From positions 1 to 6,934 of the forward strand of contig SFNX01000092.1 of NCBI GenBank assembly GCA_004552595.1: a stretch of 6,934 nucleotides of DNA, in the 5' to 3' direction. A program made the translations under genes and the position numbers. This stretch comes from Lachnospiraceae bacterium (lineage in GTDB: Bacteria > Bacillota > Clostridia > Lachnospirales > Lachnospiraceae). A model generated the notes under the pieces. It made no database searches, was not told the origin of the DNA, and saw only the letters and a list, made by a program, of their open reading frames with translations. Position 1 is the stretch's first letter, and each line of letters opens with the position of its first letter. This document shows positions 1-5,103 of this stretch, in pieces.

Positions 1-218
1 ACATCTACAGTTACCCTGCTATAGCCGTAAGAAGTAGGTGTATACTCACCGTTCTCTGTTACATTAAGTTCTTCTAGTTCTGGCATACCAAGAGTACTAA
101 TAGCAGCTGACATATCATCTATATCATATAGAGTATCAGGAGTACCAGCTTTAATTCTTACTTGGTCGGCTAAGTTCTTTAATGATTGTTCTTTAACTAC
201 ATATCTTTTCTCATCCAT
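1..218 (-). CDS. Putative phage tail/baseplate-associated protein, N-terminal part (cut by window edge)
   Basis: Only the first 72 codons are present; the reading frame is open to the left edge. Residues about 10-45 (SLKNLADQVRIKAG onward) match a short helical motif (S-L-x-x-L-A-D-x-x-R-x-K-x-G) that I recognise from Firmicute phage tail-type and surface proteins. Residues 50-72 (LNVTENGEYTPTSYGYSRV) match the N-G-x-Y-T-P-x-x-x-G-[FY]-S-x-V-x-V beta motif that often follows it. The ATG overlaps the stop of the upstream gene by one base (TAATG), and AGAGGTGA lies about 7 bases before the start, so the two genes are probably translationally coupled. Virion or host-surface contact is inferred from these motifs and the neighbouring phage genes; the exact role is unknown. 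Confidence 0.7.
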   Translation of the reverse strand, partial: MDEKRYVVKEQSLKNLADQVRIKAGTPDTLYDIDDMSAAISTLGMPELEELNVTENGEYTPTSYGYSRVTVD

Positions 219-688
219 TAGAACTTCACCTCTTGTCCATTAGGCACGGTTTCTATAAACACGTTGCCTGCACCGTCATCATAGATAGATAGAGGATGTT
301 GATACATATACTCTGTAACGGACTTCTCAACGATTTCATTGCTCCAGCCTTGTTCTTCAATTTCTCTAATCTTATTCTCTAAGTATTCATAACTCTTAAT
401 TTCTGTTTCTGTATAAACGTAGTCACTTGGTCTTGTTCTTGGTATTACTTTAAATGTTTTCTCATATAAAGTAGCTTCGCCGTCGTAAGCAAACACACGA
501 ATATCAAAGCCGCTCTGTAAAAGAATATTAGGCACATTTGCAACACCATTAACAACTTCAGTAACTAAAGCATAATCATTCGTTCTATTACAGAAATGAA
601 CTTCTACAATACTTGGGTCATCAACTACTATTTGTCTGTCTATATCCCAAGCGTAAAAGTGCTCTCTGCCGTCAGCTATTCTAAACAT
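218..688 (-). CDS. Putative phage minor structural (baseplate-like) protein, 156 aa
   Basis: The protein begins MFRIADGREHFYAWDIDRQ. This resembles the start of many gut Firmicute phage proteins placed with tail genes, which share a short I-x-x-G-R-E-x-F-x-x-W-D element, a beta-rich region with an EVHF strand, a V-P-N-I-L-L-Q segment (residues about 52-58) and a P-R-T-[RK]-P-x-D-Y-V-Y-T-E-T-E hinge (about 83-96). A short helical stretch (97-127) and a tail rich in acidic residues and glycine follow. The first 90 residues probably form an immunoglobulin-like or BppU-like beta domain and the helix could mediate oligomerisation; this is inference from sequence style. AAGGAGG at 699-705 is a near-ideal ribosome binding site for the ATG. 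The gene follows the large terminase by 27 bases and is coupled to the next gene. Its biochemical role is not known. Confidence 0.72.
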   Translation of the reverse strand: MFRIADGREHFYAWDIDRQIVVDDPSIVEVHFCNRTNDYALVTEVVNGVANVPNILLQSGFDIRVFAYDGEATLYEKTFKVIPRTRPSDYVYTETEIKSYEYLENKIREIEEQGWSNEIVEKSVTEYMYQHPLSIYDDGAGNVFIETVPNGQEVKF

Positions 689-715
689 GCTTGAGTTGCC
701 TCCTTATTAAAAATT

Positions 716-1963
716 TTATAAACCTAATGCCGCTTTCGACATAGTTTTAGCTTTCTTACTAGGCTGTCTGTAAGGCTCTATACAGTATCTCAGAGCTGCC
801 ATAGCATCATCAAAAATACTTACAGGTTCATCAGTATATAAGCCTGTAGACCGGTCTTTCTGCCACTTCCATTGCTGTATCTCTTTAATAGTGTTAATGC
901 AGCAGCCGTTTATATGTATCTTGTGTTGCTTCAGGTAGTCTATCTGTGCCTTTACACTTCCCGGCTCTTTCTTAACCGGTCTAGCCTTATATCCTGCTTT
1001 CTGCCACATCATTATTCTATCGGGTTCGGCAGAATCACAGTACATTACCTTCTTCTTATCGAAGTTATATTGATTAGCCAGCTGTATAATCTCAGTCGTA
1101 TCTTTTTCGTGAACATATATCTCTCTGAGTATATAAATCTCATCGTCTTTAAAGCCTACTTCAAGAATACAGTTCGCATGGTTAAATCCAAAGTCTTGTG
1201 CATAGTGCACAGAATCGTATCGGTCGAAGGATGTATTTAATTCCTCTATAACATAGTTATGAAGAATGATACCGCCTGTCTCGCCCCATTCACCTTCTCC
1301 ATAGATTCTATAACCGTCAGGGTCTTGCTCCTTACGCATCATCATACGTCTATGGTAGGCTTCATCTAAGAATCTATTATCTTTATAAGTACTATGACAT
1401 CTAAATATGTCAGGGCTGTCATAGTCCCAGTACTTTCTTTTAATCCAGTGTGAAGCAGATATAGGGTTAAAGCTGAAAGTCATCTGGTAGTATAAGTTAG
1501 GATTCTCTAACTCACCACGCAGACGGTCATCTAGTATATCTACATCTGATTCTTGAAGTTCAGTAGCCTCTTCACACCATATCCATGTTAGCTTACCGTG
1601 AGGGAAGGTTATAGATTTAACCCTTTCACGGGCTCTCGTATCATTAAAGCCTCTAAATATAATAGAATTACCTGTAGTCTTACATGTTAAAGTCAGAGGT
1701 GTAACTGTCCATGTCCAAAATGAAGACAGACCCATGCTGTTAATGGCACTTAATAACTCAGCATAGGTACTGTCTTTATGACTTGCTTCAGTCTGTCTAA
1801 CTACTAATAAGTTTGCTCCCTTATACTTCATGTCAGAGAGCTTCATAATATAATCTCTAGCTATATCAACACTCTTGCCTGAGCCCGCAGAACCCTTAGC
1901 AACTCTGTATCTACACTTAGTCTGATTAAACTCTTTAAATACTTTATTGAGCTCAACCTTCAT
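716..1963 (-). CDS. terL: Phage terminase large subunit (PBSX-like ATPase/nuclease)
   Basis: This is the DNA-packaging motor: an N-terminal ATPase pumps phage DNA into the prohead and a C-terminal RNase H-like nuclease cuts the concatemer. Counting from the start chosen here (415 aa), Walker A is GSAGSGKS (24-31), Walker B with its catalytic carboxylates is LTWIWCEEATE (about 125-135, Glu131/Glu132), and the coupling motif is FSFNP (about 164-168). Nuclease acidic residues appear as QDFGF (Asp257), YCDSAEPD (Asp310) and FDDAMAALRY (Asp385/386). All motifs are present and the length is normal, so the gene looks intact. An in-frame ATG at 1975 would add four residues (METT) but has no good ribosome binding site. 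The ATG at 1963 has GGAG six bases upstream. With this start it overlaps the small-subunit gene by 11 bp, as expected for coupled terminase genes. Confidence 0.95.
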   Translation of the reverse strand: MKVELNKVFKEFNQTKCRYRVAKGSAGSGKSVDIARDYIMKLSDMKYKGANLLVVRQTEASHKDSTYAELLSAINSMGLSSFWTWTVTPLTLTCKTTGNSIIFRGFNDTRARERVKSITFPHGKLTWIWCEEATELQESDVDILDDRLRGELENPNLYYQMTFSFNPISASHWIKRKYWDYDSPDIFRCHSTYKDNRFLDEAYHRRMMMRKEQDPDGYRIYGEGEWGETGGIILHNYVIEELNTSFDRYDSVHYAQDFGFNHANCILEVGFKDDEIYILREIYVHEKDTTEIIQLANQYNFDKKKVMYCDSAEPDRIMMWQKAGYKARPVKKEPGSVKAQIDYLKQHKIHINGCCINTIKEIQQWKWQKDRSTGLYTDEPVSIFDDAMAALRYCIEPYRQPSKKAKTMSKAALGL

Positions 1964-2288
1964 CGTCGTCTCCATAATCTACTGTAATAGTTGCTGACAT
2001 ATCGAGTTCATGTTTCTCAGTAGGTGCGTAGTCGTTGCCGTCTAGGATATATTTAGCTGCTTGGAAGTGACCTTCTTCAATAAGCTTAGCCATCGTATGT
2101 AGAGCTTTAGTCTGTAGACTCTTAAACTTTCTTCTATTCTCTTTTTCTAGCTCTGCACAGAATTCTTCATTCTTCTTCCATCTCCAGAAAGTAGAGTCGC
2201 TGATTTTTAACTCCTCTTTTATCTCACTATCTCTCAGATTCTCATAGACAAGGAGCTGTATTGCTTCGTATTGCTTTTTCTTTAACAC
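1953..2288 (-). CDS. terS: Phage terminase small subunit
   Basis: The small subunit recognises phage DNA and loads it onto the large subunit. Residues 5-40 form a helix-turn-helix of the kind found in terminase small subunits and phBC6A51-type proteins: a YEAIQLLVYENLRDSEIKEE helix followed by the recognition region ISDSTFWRWKKNEEF. A basic, helical middle (about 45-80) fits an oligomerisation domain. The HFQAAKYILDGNDYAPTEK segment followed by an acidic tail (GDDDEG) is usual for the family. The start codon is GTG, chosen because AAGGAGGT (2297-2304) lies 8 bases upstream. The length of 111 aa is short but within the family range. It overlaps the large subunit directly downstream, which strongly supports the assignment. 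Confidence 0.88.
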   Translation of the reverse strand: MLKKKQYEAIQLLVYENLRDSEIKEELKISDSTFWRWKKNEEFCAELEKENRRKFKSLQTKALHTMAKLIEEGHFQAAKYILDGNDYAPTEKHELDMSATITVDYGDDDEG

Positions 2289-2302
2289 TAAGCTCTACCT
2301 CC

Positions 2303-2380
2303 TTACTTCTTCTTACTTCCGATGAGCGAAAGAACAATTAGTGTTGCGCAAATAATAGCAGTAATAATTACACCGTTCAT
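2303..2380 (-). CDS. 25-aa single-span membrane micropeptide
   Basis: A complete small reading frame runs from ATG (2378-2380) to TAA (2303-2305). The predicted product is MNGVIITAIICATLIVLSLI followed by GSKKK: about 20 hydrophobic residues with a lysine-rich end, as expected for one membrane helix with a cytoplasmic C-terminus. AAAGGAGAG at 2386-2394, five bases before the ATG, is a strong ribosome binding site. The stop codon lies within the AAGGAGGT used by the terminase small-subunit gene, so the two genes are packed without a gap and translation may be coupled. I do not recognise a family. Possible roles include a holin-like or lysis-control peptide, a partner of an envelope protein, or a leader whose translation opens the terminase start. 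It is too short for most gene finders. Confidence 0.72.
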   Translation of the reverse strand: MNGVIITAIICATLIVLSLIGSKKK

Positions 2381-2400
2381 AAGTACTCTCCTTTACTTAA

Positions 2401-2442
2401 AATGAATATTCATTCGTTTTTTATGAATATTCATTCGTTTTT
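2401..2442. promoter_or_regulatory. Tandem 21-bp repeats, each with a 12-bp palindrome; candidate operator
   Basis: ATGAATATTCAT is a perfect palindrome that occurs at 2402-2413 and again at 2423-2434. The surrounding 20 bases (ATGAATATTCATTCGTTTTT) are repeated exactly. Centre-to-centre spacing is 21 bp, two turns of B-DNA, so both sites face the same side of the helix. The block covers the last codons and stop of the 42-aa gene and ends just before the ribosome binding site of the 25-aa gene. This is a natural place to control the membrane peptide and terminase genes. The GAATGAATATTCAT core is the kind of sequence bound by dimeric repressors such as some TetR-family proteins. It is not a standard ArgR box, because the four-base A/T centre is missing. 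No matching regulator is encoded in the window. Confidence 0.55.
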
Positions 2443-2559
2443 ATTTTGATTCATATTTAATGTTTCAATCTTTCGTTCTAGTTCTAAAATAATCTCTTTA
2501 AGTCGCTCAATATCAGATATTAAGCAATTGACAGCCCACTCAGTAGCAAATTCATTCAT
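2431..2559 (-). CDS. Small predicted coiled-coil protein, 42 aa
   Basis: The start is ATG at 2557-2559 with AAAGGGGAG (2567-2575) seven bases upstream. An in-frame upstream ATG would give 77 aa, but that extension overlaps the end of the HNH gene out of frame and has no clear ribosome binding site, so the short form is preferred. The protein (MNEFATEWAVNCLISDIERL, then a KEIILELERKIETL segment) is almost entirely helical with heptad-spaced Ile/Leu residues (about 11-35), ending in an Asn/Lys-rich tail. Small amphipathic helices of this kind are frequent between regulatory and packaging genes of phages, but I do not recognise a function. It sits 34 bp after the HNH gene and its last codons lie inside the repeat block at 2401-2442. 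Confidence 0.68.
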   Translation of the reverse strand: MNEFATEWAVNCLISDIERLKEIILELERKIETLNMNQNKNE

Positions 2560-2593
2560 TTTTATTCTCCCCTTTATTAATTTTGCAGAAAAT

Positions 2594-3451
2594 TTAACCT
2601 TGCTTTGCTTTTTTGCACTCTTCTTTGAAGCCGTTAAGCATCGCAATAGCCATTTTCCACTCATACCAGTATTGTTTAACTATAGGGTCGTTCTTACCGT
2701 AAGCTGCTAATACTTCTTTGTAGAACTTACGAGAGCTATCTATATTAGCTTGTAACTCTCGTCTCTTCTCAGCCCTCGCATGACATTCATGCTCGGGAGG
2801 CTTAGTGGTTTGCTTCTCTTTTAGATACTCATCTATATGTCTGTCATAGTATCTTAAACGTGCTCTAGTATGAGCTATATTGGTTCTAAGTAAGTGAGCA
2901 GCTTTAGCATCTTTATCTTTCTTAGCTTGCTCATAAGCGAGTGTGTAGCCCTCTAACTTGTTTTCATAGAAGCTACGAGGTTTATTTAAATTACATTTAA
3001 GCTCGTAAGTGCTTGTATTTTTTCTATCTTTAGCCACATTCTCGCTAGGAGATAAAAGCTGTAAGTTCTCAAGATTGTTATTAAGAGGATTGTTATCAAT
3101 ATGGTCTACTATCATGCCTGCCGGCTGACAGTCGTTATACCAAACCCAGACAAGCCTATGTACCCCTAAAGCAGTAGTTTTGTAAGTATAAGAATCTATC
3201 GTTTTAACAGTACCGTCTTTTGTTGTATATTTGTACTTTCTAGGTATTTTTGTTCTGTTTAACTTGTCGTAAGTCTGGATGGTCTTATAGGTTCTTTCGT
3301 AAGCCGTACCGCGATTACCAATAGTAATCGTCTGTTTCAGTTCTTTGCCGGAGTTATCGATAATAGTTTGTCCGTCTTTAGACACATATTCAATTCCGTA
3401 GTTGTTAATAAGCATTTCTTTTGTAAGCTCTGTTGCGTATTTTCTACTCAT
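2594..3451 (-). CDS. HNH endonuclease (HNH_3-like) with long helical C-terminal region
   Basis: The core from about residue 97 to 145 reads as an HNH_3-type ββα-metal nuclease: GVHRLVWVWYNDCQPAGMIV, then DHIDNNPLNNNLENLQLLSP and SENVAKD. His98, Asp116-His117 (metal/catalytic pair), Asn120/121, Asn129 and Asn138 occupy the usual positions. Before it, residues 1-95 are beta-rich and may be a DNA-reading domain. After it, about 140 residues are charged and helical, longer than in a minimal homing enzyme. The start at 3451 has AGAAGG eight bases upstream; an in-frame GTG at 3487 would add 12 residues without a good ribosome binding site. HNH proteins beside terminases can assist packaging cleavage, and many others are selfish homing enzymes. 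Both remain possible, but the domain architecture and a second HNH gene nearby favour a mobile endonuclease. It is the first gene of the minus-strand packaging operon. Confidence 0.85.
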   Translation of the reverse strand: MSRKYATELTKEMLINNYGIEYVSKDGQTIIDNSGKELKQTITIGNRGTAYERTYKTIQTYDKLNRTKIPRKYKYTTKDGTVKTIDSYTYKTTALGVHRLVWVWYNDCQPAGMIVDHIDNNPLNNNLENLQLLSPSENVAKDRKNTSTYELKCNLNKPRSFYENKLEGYTLAYEQAKKDKDAKAAHLLRTNIAHTRARLRYYDRHIDEYLKEKQTTKPPEHECHARAEKRRELQANIDSSRKFYKEVLAAYGKNDPIVKQYWYEWKMAIAMLNGFKEECKKAKQG

Positions 3452-3550
3452 ATTAGATACCTTCTCATTTAAAAATTCTTTACACACTTCTTATATCAAA
3501 CGTGTAGCTATTTACTGTAGCGCATTTTAAAAATGAAATTTTTGAAAAAA

Positions 3551-3590
3551 CAAAAAAAGAGCGCTATTGAATAATTTCAGTAACACTCTT
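3551..3590 (-). terminator. Intrinsic terminator ending the candidate structured RNA
   Basis: Read on the minus strand, AAGAGTGTTACTG (3590-3578) pairs with CAATAGCGCTCTT (3569-3557) around an 8-base loop, with a run of T directly after the stem (3558-3552). The 13-bp stem contains one C-A mismatch and two T-G pairs. Those T-G pairs are wobbles only in the minus-strand RNA and would be A-C mismatches in the other direction, which fixes the orientation. No protein gene lies immediately upstream on this strand, so it must end the transcript of the non-coding region to its right. Confidence 0.85.
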
Positions 3591-3687
3591 AATCATTATA
3601 TGAGCCACCAGAAGCTCTCCAGAAGCTCACAGATTGATTTTTAAAGTATGATGCCTGTCTTATTGCTAAAAAGCCCTTATAGGAAGC

Positions 3688-3785
3688 CACAGGTGCCTCA
3701 GAACGAGATTTAAACAGCTATTATCGCATGCGCGAAAGGAAAATTATTCCTACGACTTCACCAGGAGCTCCACATCGCTCTGTAT
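3688..3785 (-). repeat. Diverged direct repeat, copy A, inside the structured RNA
   Basis: This copy shares CACAGGTGCCT and AACGAGA at one end (19 of 21 positions identical with copy B) and CTCCA plus CGCTCTGTAT at the other (17 of 21). The 40-base middle is unrelated in sequence and carries its own small hairpins, AGGAA/TTCCT and TCGC/GCGA on the minus strand. The distance between the conserved ends differs from copy B by only one base. Confidence 0.6.
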
Positions 3786-3848
3786 GACCTTTTCTACCCA
3801 TAGGTAGTATAGAATGCCTCTTAAAAACAAAAACGCGACACAGAAAGT

Positions 3849-3947
3849 CACAGGTGCCTTAAAACGAGAGAGGGCTTTCAACCATCATAAATACAGGGTA
3901 TAGCTAAGGTTAAATCATGCTCTCAGAGGCTCCAGAACGCTCTGTAT
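3849..3947 (-). repeat. Diverged direct repeat, copy B, inside the structured RNA
   Basis: The second copy of the subdomain starts 161 bp from copy A. It has the same conserved ends, and its GGAGC and GCACC elements on the minus strand could pair across the domain, as they could in copy A. Its middle folds differently, with GAGAG/CTCTC and TTTAACC/GGTTGAA stems and an ATAC/GTAT inner hairpin. A 15-bp helix with 3829-3843 flanks and partly includes this copy. Confidence 0.6.
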
Positions 3948-4150
3948 CGCGTTTTTAGATATTTCTTGAATAGTGACACAGCTGATAAATAGAAAAAGCC
4001 CACAGAGGCCGTTACGTGGCTTCTGGAGAGACTGTCAAGCCAGGAGGGGCCGGCCGCATAGATATTTATGTTATTATTCTAACAGAGATCGATATTTAAT
4101 AGTTTTATTTCTCAAGAAAAATAACTTTAGTAGTTTTCTCAAATCTAGTT

Positions 4151-4248
4151 AGACTGAAGGCTTTAGCCTGAAGTCTATAGACAGCTTGTCTGTCTAGCAG
4201 CTTGCTGCTATGTTAATCTTTAGTTCTAAAAATCTTAGTTCGAACTAA
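4151..4248. repeat. Cluster of hairpins and palindromes
   Basis: Four inverted repeats follow each other almost without gaps. The first is AGACT-AGGCT / AGCCT-AGTCT with a symmetric two-base internal loop (4151-4176). The second is a 7-bp stem TAGACAG/CTGTCTA (4178-4196). The third is a near-perfect palindrome TAGCAGCTTGCTGCTA (4195-4210) sharing two bases with the previous one. The last is TTAGTTCGAACTAA (4235-4248), a perfect 14-bp palindrome. A short direct repeat of the AATCTTAGTTC type occurs at 4216-4227 and 4231-4241. These could be the 5' hairpins of the adjacent RNA or protein-binding or cruciform DNA sites. No protein gene overlaps them. Confidence 0.7.
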
Positions 4249-4350
4249 TTAATATTTATATATATTTATATATATAAATATTAATAATTATATATATATA
4301 TATTTATATATATTTATATATATTTATATATTATATATATATTATATATA
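4246..4350. repeat. 105-bp tract with no G or C, containing 10-bp tandem repeats
   Basis: Every base from 4246 to 4350 is A or T, mostly alternating TA steps. TATTTATATA occurs three times in tandem at 4301-4330 with a 10-bp period, close to one helical turn. Such a tract melts easily and would serve as a DNA-unwinding element, a promoter-rich leader or a flexible recombination site. Many TATAAT-like hexamers fall in it, so individual promoter calls here are meaningless. Confidence 0.85.
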
Positions 4351-4357
4351 GATCTGA

Positions 4358-4382
4358 ACGCGTGCGCGCATGTGCATACGCG
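4358..4382. other. 25-bp alternating purine-pyrimidine tract (Z-DNA-prone)
   Basis: ACGCGTGCGCGCATGTGCAT followed by ACGCG alternates purine and pyrimidine without a break. It is GC-rich and borders the all-A/T tract, giving an abrupt change in composition. Alternating CG/CA steps are the classic Z-DNA-prone sequence. No gene or known binding site is recognised in it. Confidence 0.5.
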
Positions 4383-4499
4383 ATACGATAAAAAAACTAA
4401 AAATTTAATTTTTTTGTTGTGCGTTTTTTGCACAGAGGGTCAAATCTGTTTCACTGGTACTGTATGTTAGGACACTACACTTTTGAAAGGGGTTTGACT

Positions 4500-4970
4500 A
4501 TGAGAGATATAGTTGGCTATGAAGGTCTTTATTCAGTTACAAGTACAGGTGAAGTGTACAGTCACAAAAGTCAAAAATTTTTAAAACCGCAGCTTTCTAG
4601 TGGTTATCTAACAGTAAAGCTTTATATTAATAGTAAATATAAATCATATTTAATTCATCGATTAGTAGCTGAAGCTTTTATTCCTAATCCCGAGAATCTT
4701 CCACAAGTCAATCACCGAGACGAAGATAAAACTAATAATGATGTTAGTAATCTTGAGTACTGCGACGCTAAGTATAATATGAACTATGGCACTCGTAAAC
4801 AAAAAATCGCCAAAGCTTTGCACAAACCAGTACTTTGTGTTGAGTTAAATCAAATCTTTCCCAGTGTTAAAGAAGCCGCTAAACACTTCAATGTTACTTC
4901 ATCTAATATTTGCTATGTTCTATCCGGGCGAAACAAAACAGCCTGCGGGTATCATTGGGCGTATGCTTGA
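4500..4970 (+). CDS. NUMOD4/HNH homing endonuclease with C-terminal NUMOD1-like domain
   Basis: The 156-aa protein has the modular layout of phage homing endonucleases. Residues 3-30 (DIVGYEGLYSVTSTGEVYSH) form a NUMOD4 motif. Residues 50-97 form an HNH_3 nuclease with His53, Asn71-His72 where many relatives have Asp-His, Asn79/80, the SNLEYC element and Asn93/Asn95. Residues 109-156 (KPVLCVELNQIFPSVKEAAK, ending in GYHWAYA) form a NUMOD1-like DNA-binding tail. These enzymes cut an allele that lacks them so that repair copies the gene in. The ATG at 4500 is chosen because AAAGGGG precedes it; an in-frame ATG at 4419 would add 27 residues that do not resemble the family. It is the only plus-strand gene, convergent with the integrase and sharing a terminator with it, which fits a later insertion. 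Confidence 0.92.
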   Translation: MRDIVGYEGLYSVTSTGEVYSHKSQKFLKPQLSSGYLTVKLYINSKYKSYLIHRLVAEAFIPNPENLPQVNHRDEDKTNNDVSNLEYCDAKYNMNYGTRKQKIAKALHKPVLCVELNQIFPSVKEAAKHFNVTSSNICYVLSGRNKTACGYHWAYA

Positions 4971-5048
4971 TTACATATAGTAATCGTGCATCCGTCAATA
5001 TGTACTAGCGAATATTTATTCAAACAACATTCTTTTGATAATTTTACA

Positions 5049-5087
5049 TAAAAAAGCCGACAGCCTAAAAACTGTCGGTTATTTTTT
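5049..5087. terminator. Bidirectional terminator between convergent HNH and integrase genes
   Basis: CCGACAG (5057-5063) and CTGTCGG (5072-5078) form a perfect 7-bp stem extended by flanking pairs, with an 8-base loop. An A-run lies on one side and a T-run on the other, so the hairpin has a U-tail in both transcripts. It sits about 80 bp after the HNH stop and 25 bp after the integrase stop. Confidence 0.85.
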
Positions 5088-5103
5088 ATCCTATTTGGAT
5101 AGT

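Larger units (their letters stand above)
3551..4058 (-). ncRNA. Candidate large structured non-coding RNA (ROOL/GOLLD-like setting)
   Basis: No convincing protein frame exists here, but the minus-strand RNA folds well over long distances. CTCTCCAGAAGC-CAC (4030-4016) pairs with GTG-A-GCTTCTGGAGAG (3630-3615), 15 bp with one bulged A closing about 385 nt. Inside, AAAAACGCGATACAG (3956-3942) pairs with CTGTGTCGCGTTTTT (3843-3829) over 15 bp including one T-G wobble. Within that domain are TTTAACC/GGTTGAA and GAGAG/CTCTC stems. Wobbles in several helices fit only this strand, and an intrinsic terminator with a T-run closes the 3' end. Two subdomains of about 100 nt are diverged copies of each other. 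The 5' end is uncertain; I place it at the edge of the GC-rich block, but it could extend to about 4250. Giant prophage RNAs such as ROOL and GOLLD are similar in size and context. Membership is a guess. A structured DNA element is the main alternative. Confidence 0.62.

Noticed and set aside
872..1240. 122-codon plus-strand frame inside the terminase gene
   Set aside because: It lies opposite a terminase with intact catalytic motifs, has no ribosome binding site, and its leucine/tyrosine-rich product is the usual shadow of a coding strand.
2401..2442. ArgR-type operator
   Set aside because: The 21-bp spacing fits paired ARG boxes, but the half-sites abut directly (TGAATATTCA) without the four A/T bases of a normal ARG box.
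2401..2442. CRISPR array
   Set aside because: There are only two 20-base copies with a single base between them and no spacers.
2560..2664. N-terminal extension of the 42-aa protein to 77 aa
   Set aside because: It overlaps the HNH coding sequence out of frame and has no clear ribosome binding site, while the internal ATG has AAAGGGGAG.
2528..2710. 60-codon plus-strand hydrophobic frame
   Set aside because: It is antisense to the 42-aa and HNH genes, and both of those have good ribosome binding sites.
3601..4060. IscB-associated omega RNA (HEARO) because HNH genes are nearby
   Set aside because: Neither HNH protein has the RuvC and bridge-helix parts of IscB; both are short single-nuclease proteins.
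4030..4140. Sigma-70 promoter for the structured RNA, for example TTGACA at 4034-4039 or TAGAAT near 4080
   Set aside because: No -35/-10 pair with 16-18 bp spacing could be found; the A/T tract offers too many chance matches.
4383..4440. Plus-strand terminator at TGTGC-GTTTTTT-GCACA
   Set aside because: The stem is only 5 bp, the T-run is in the loop, and no T-run follows the stem.
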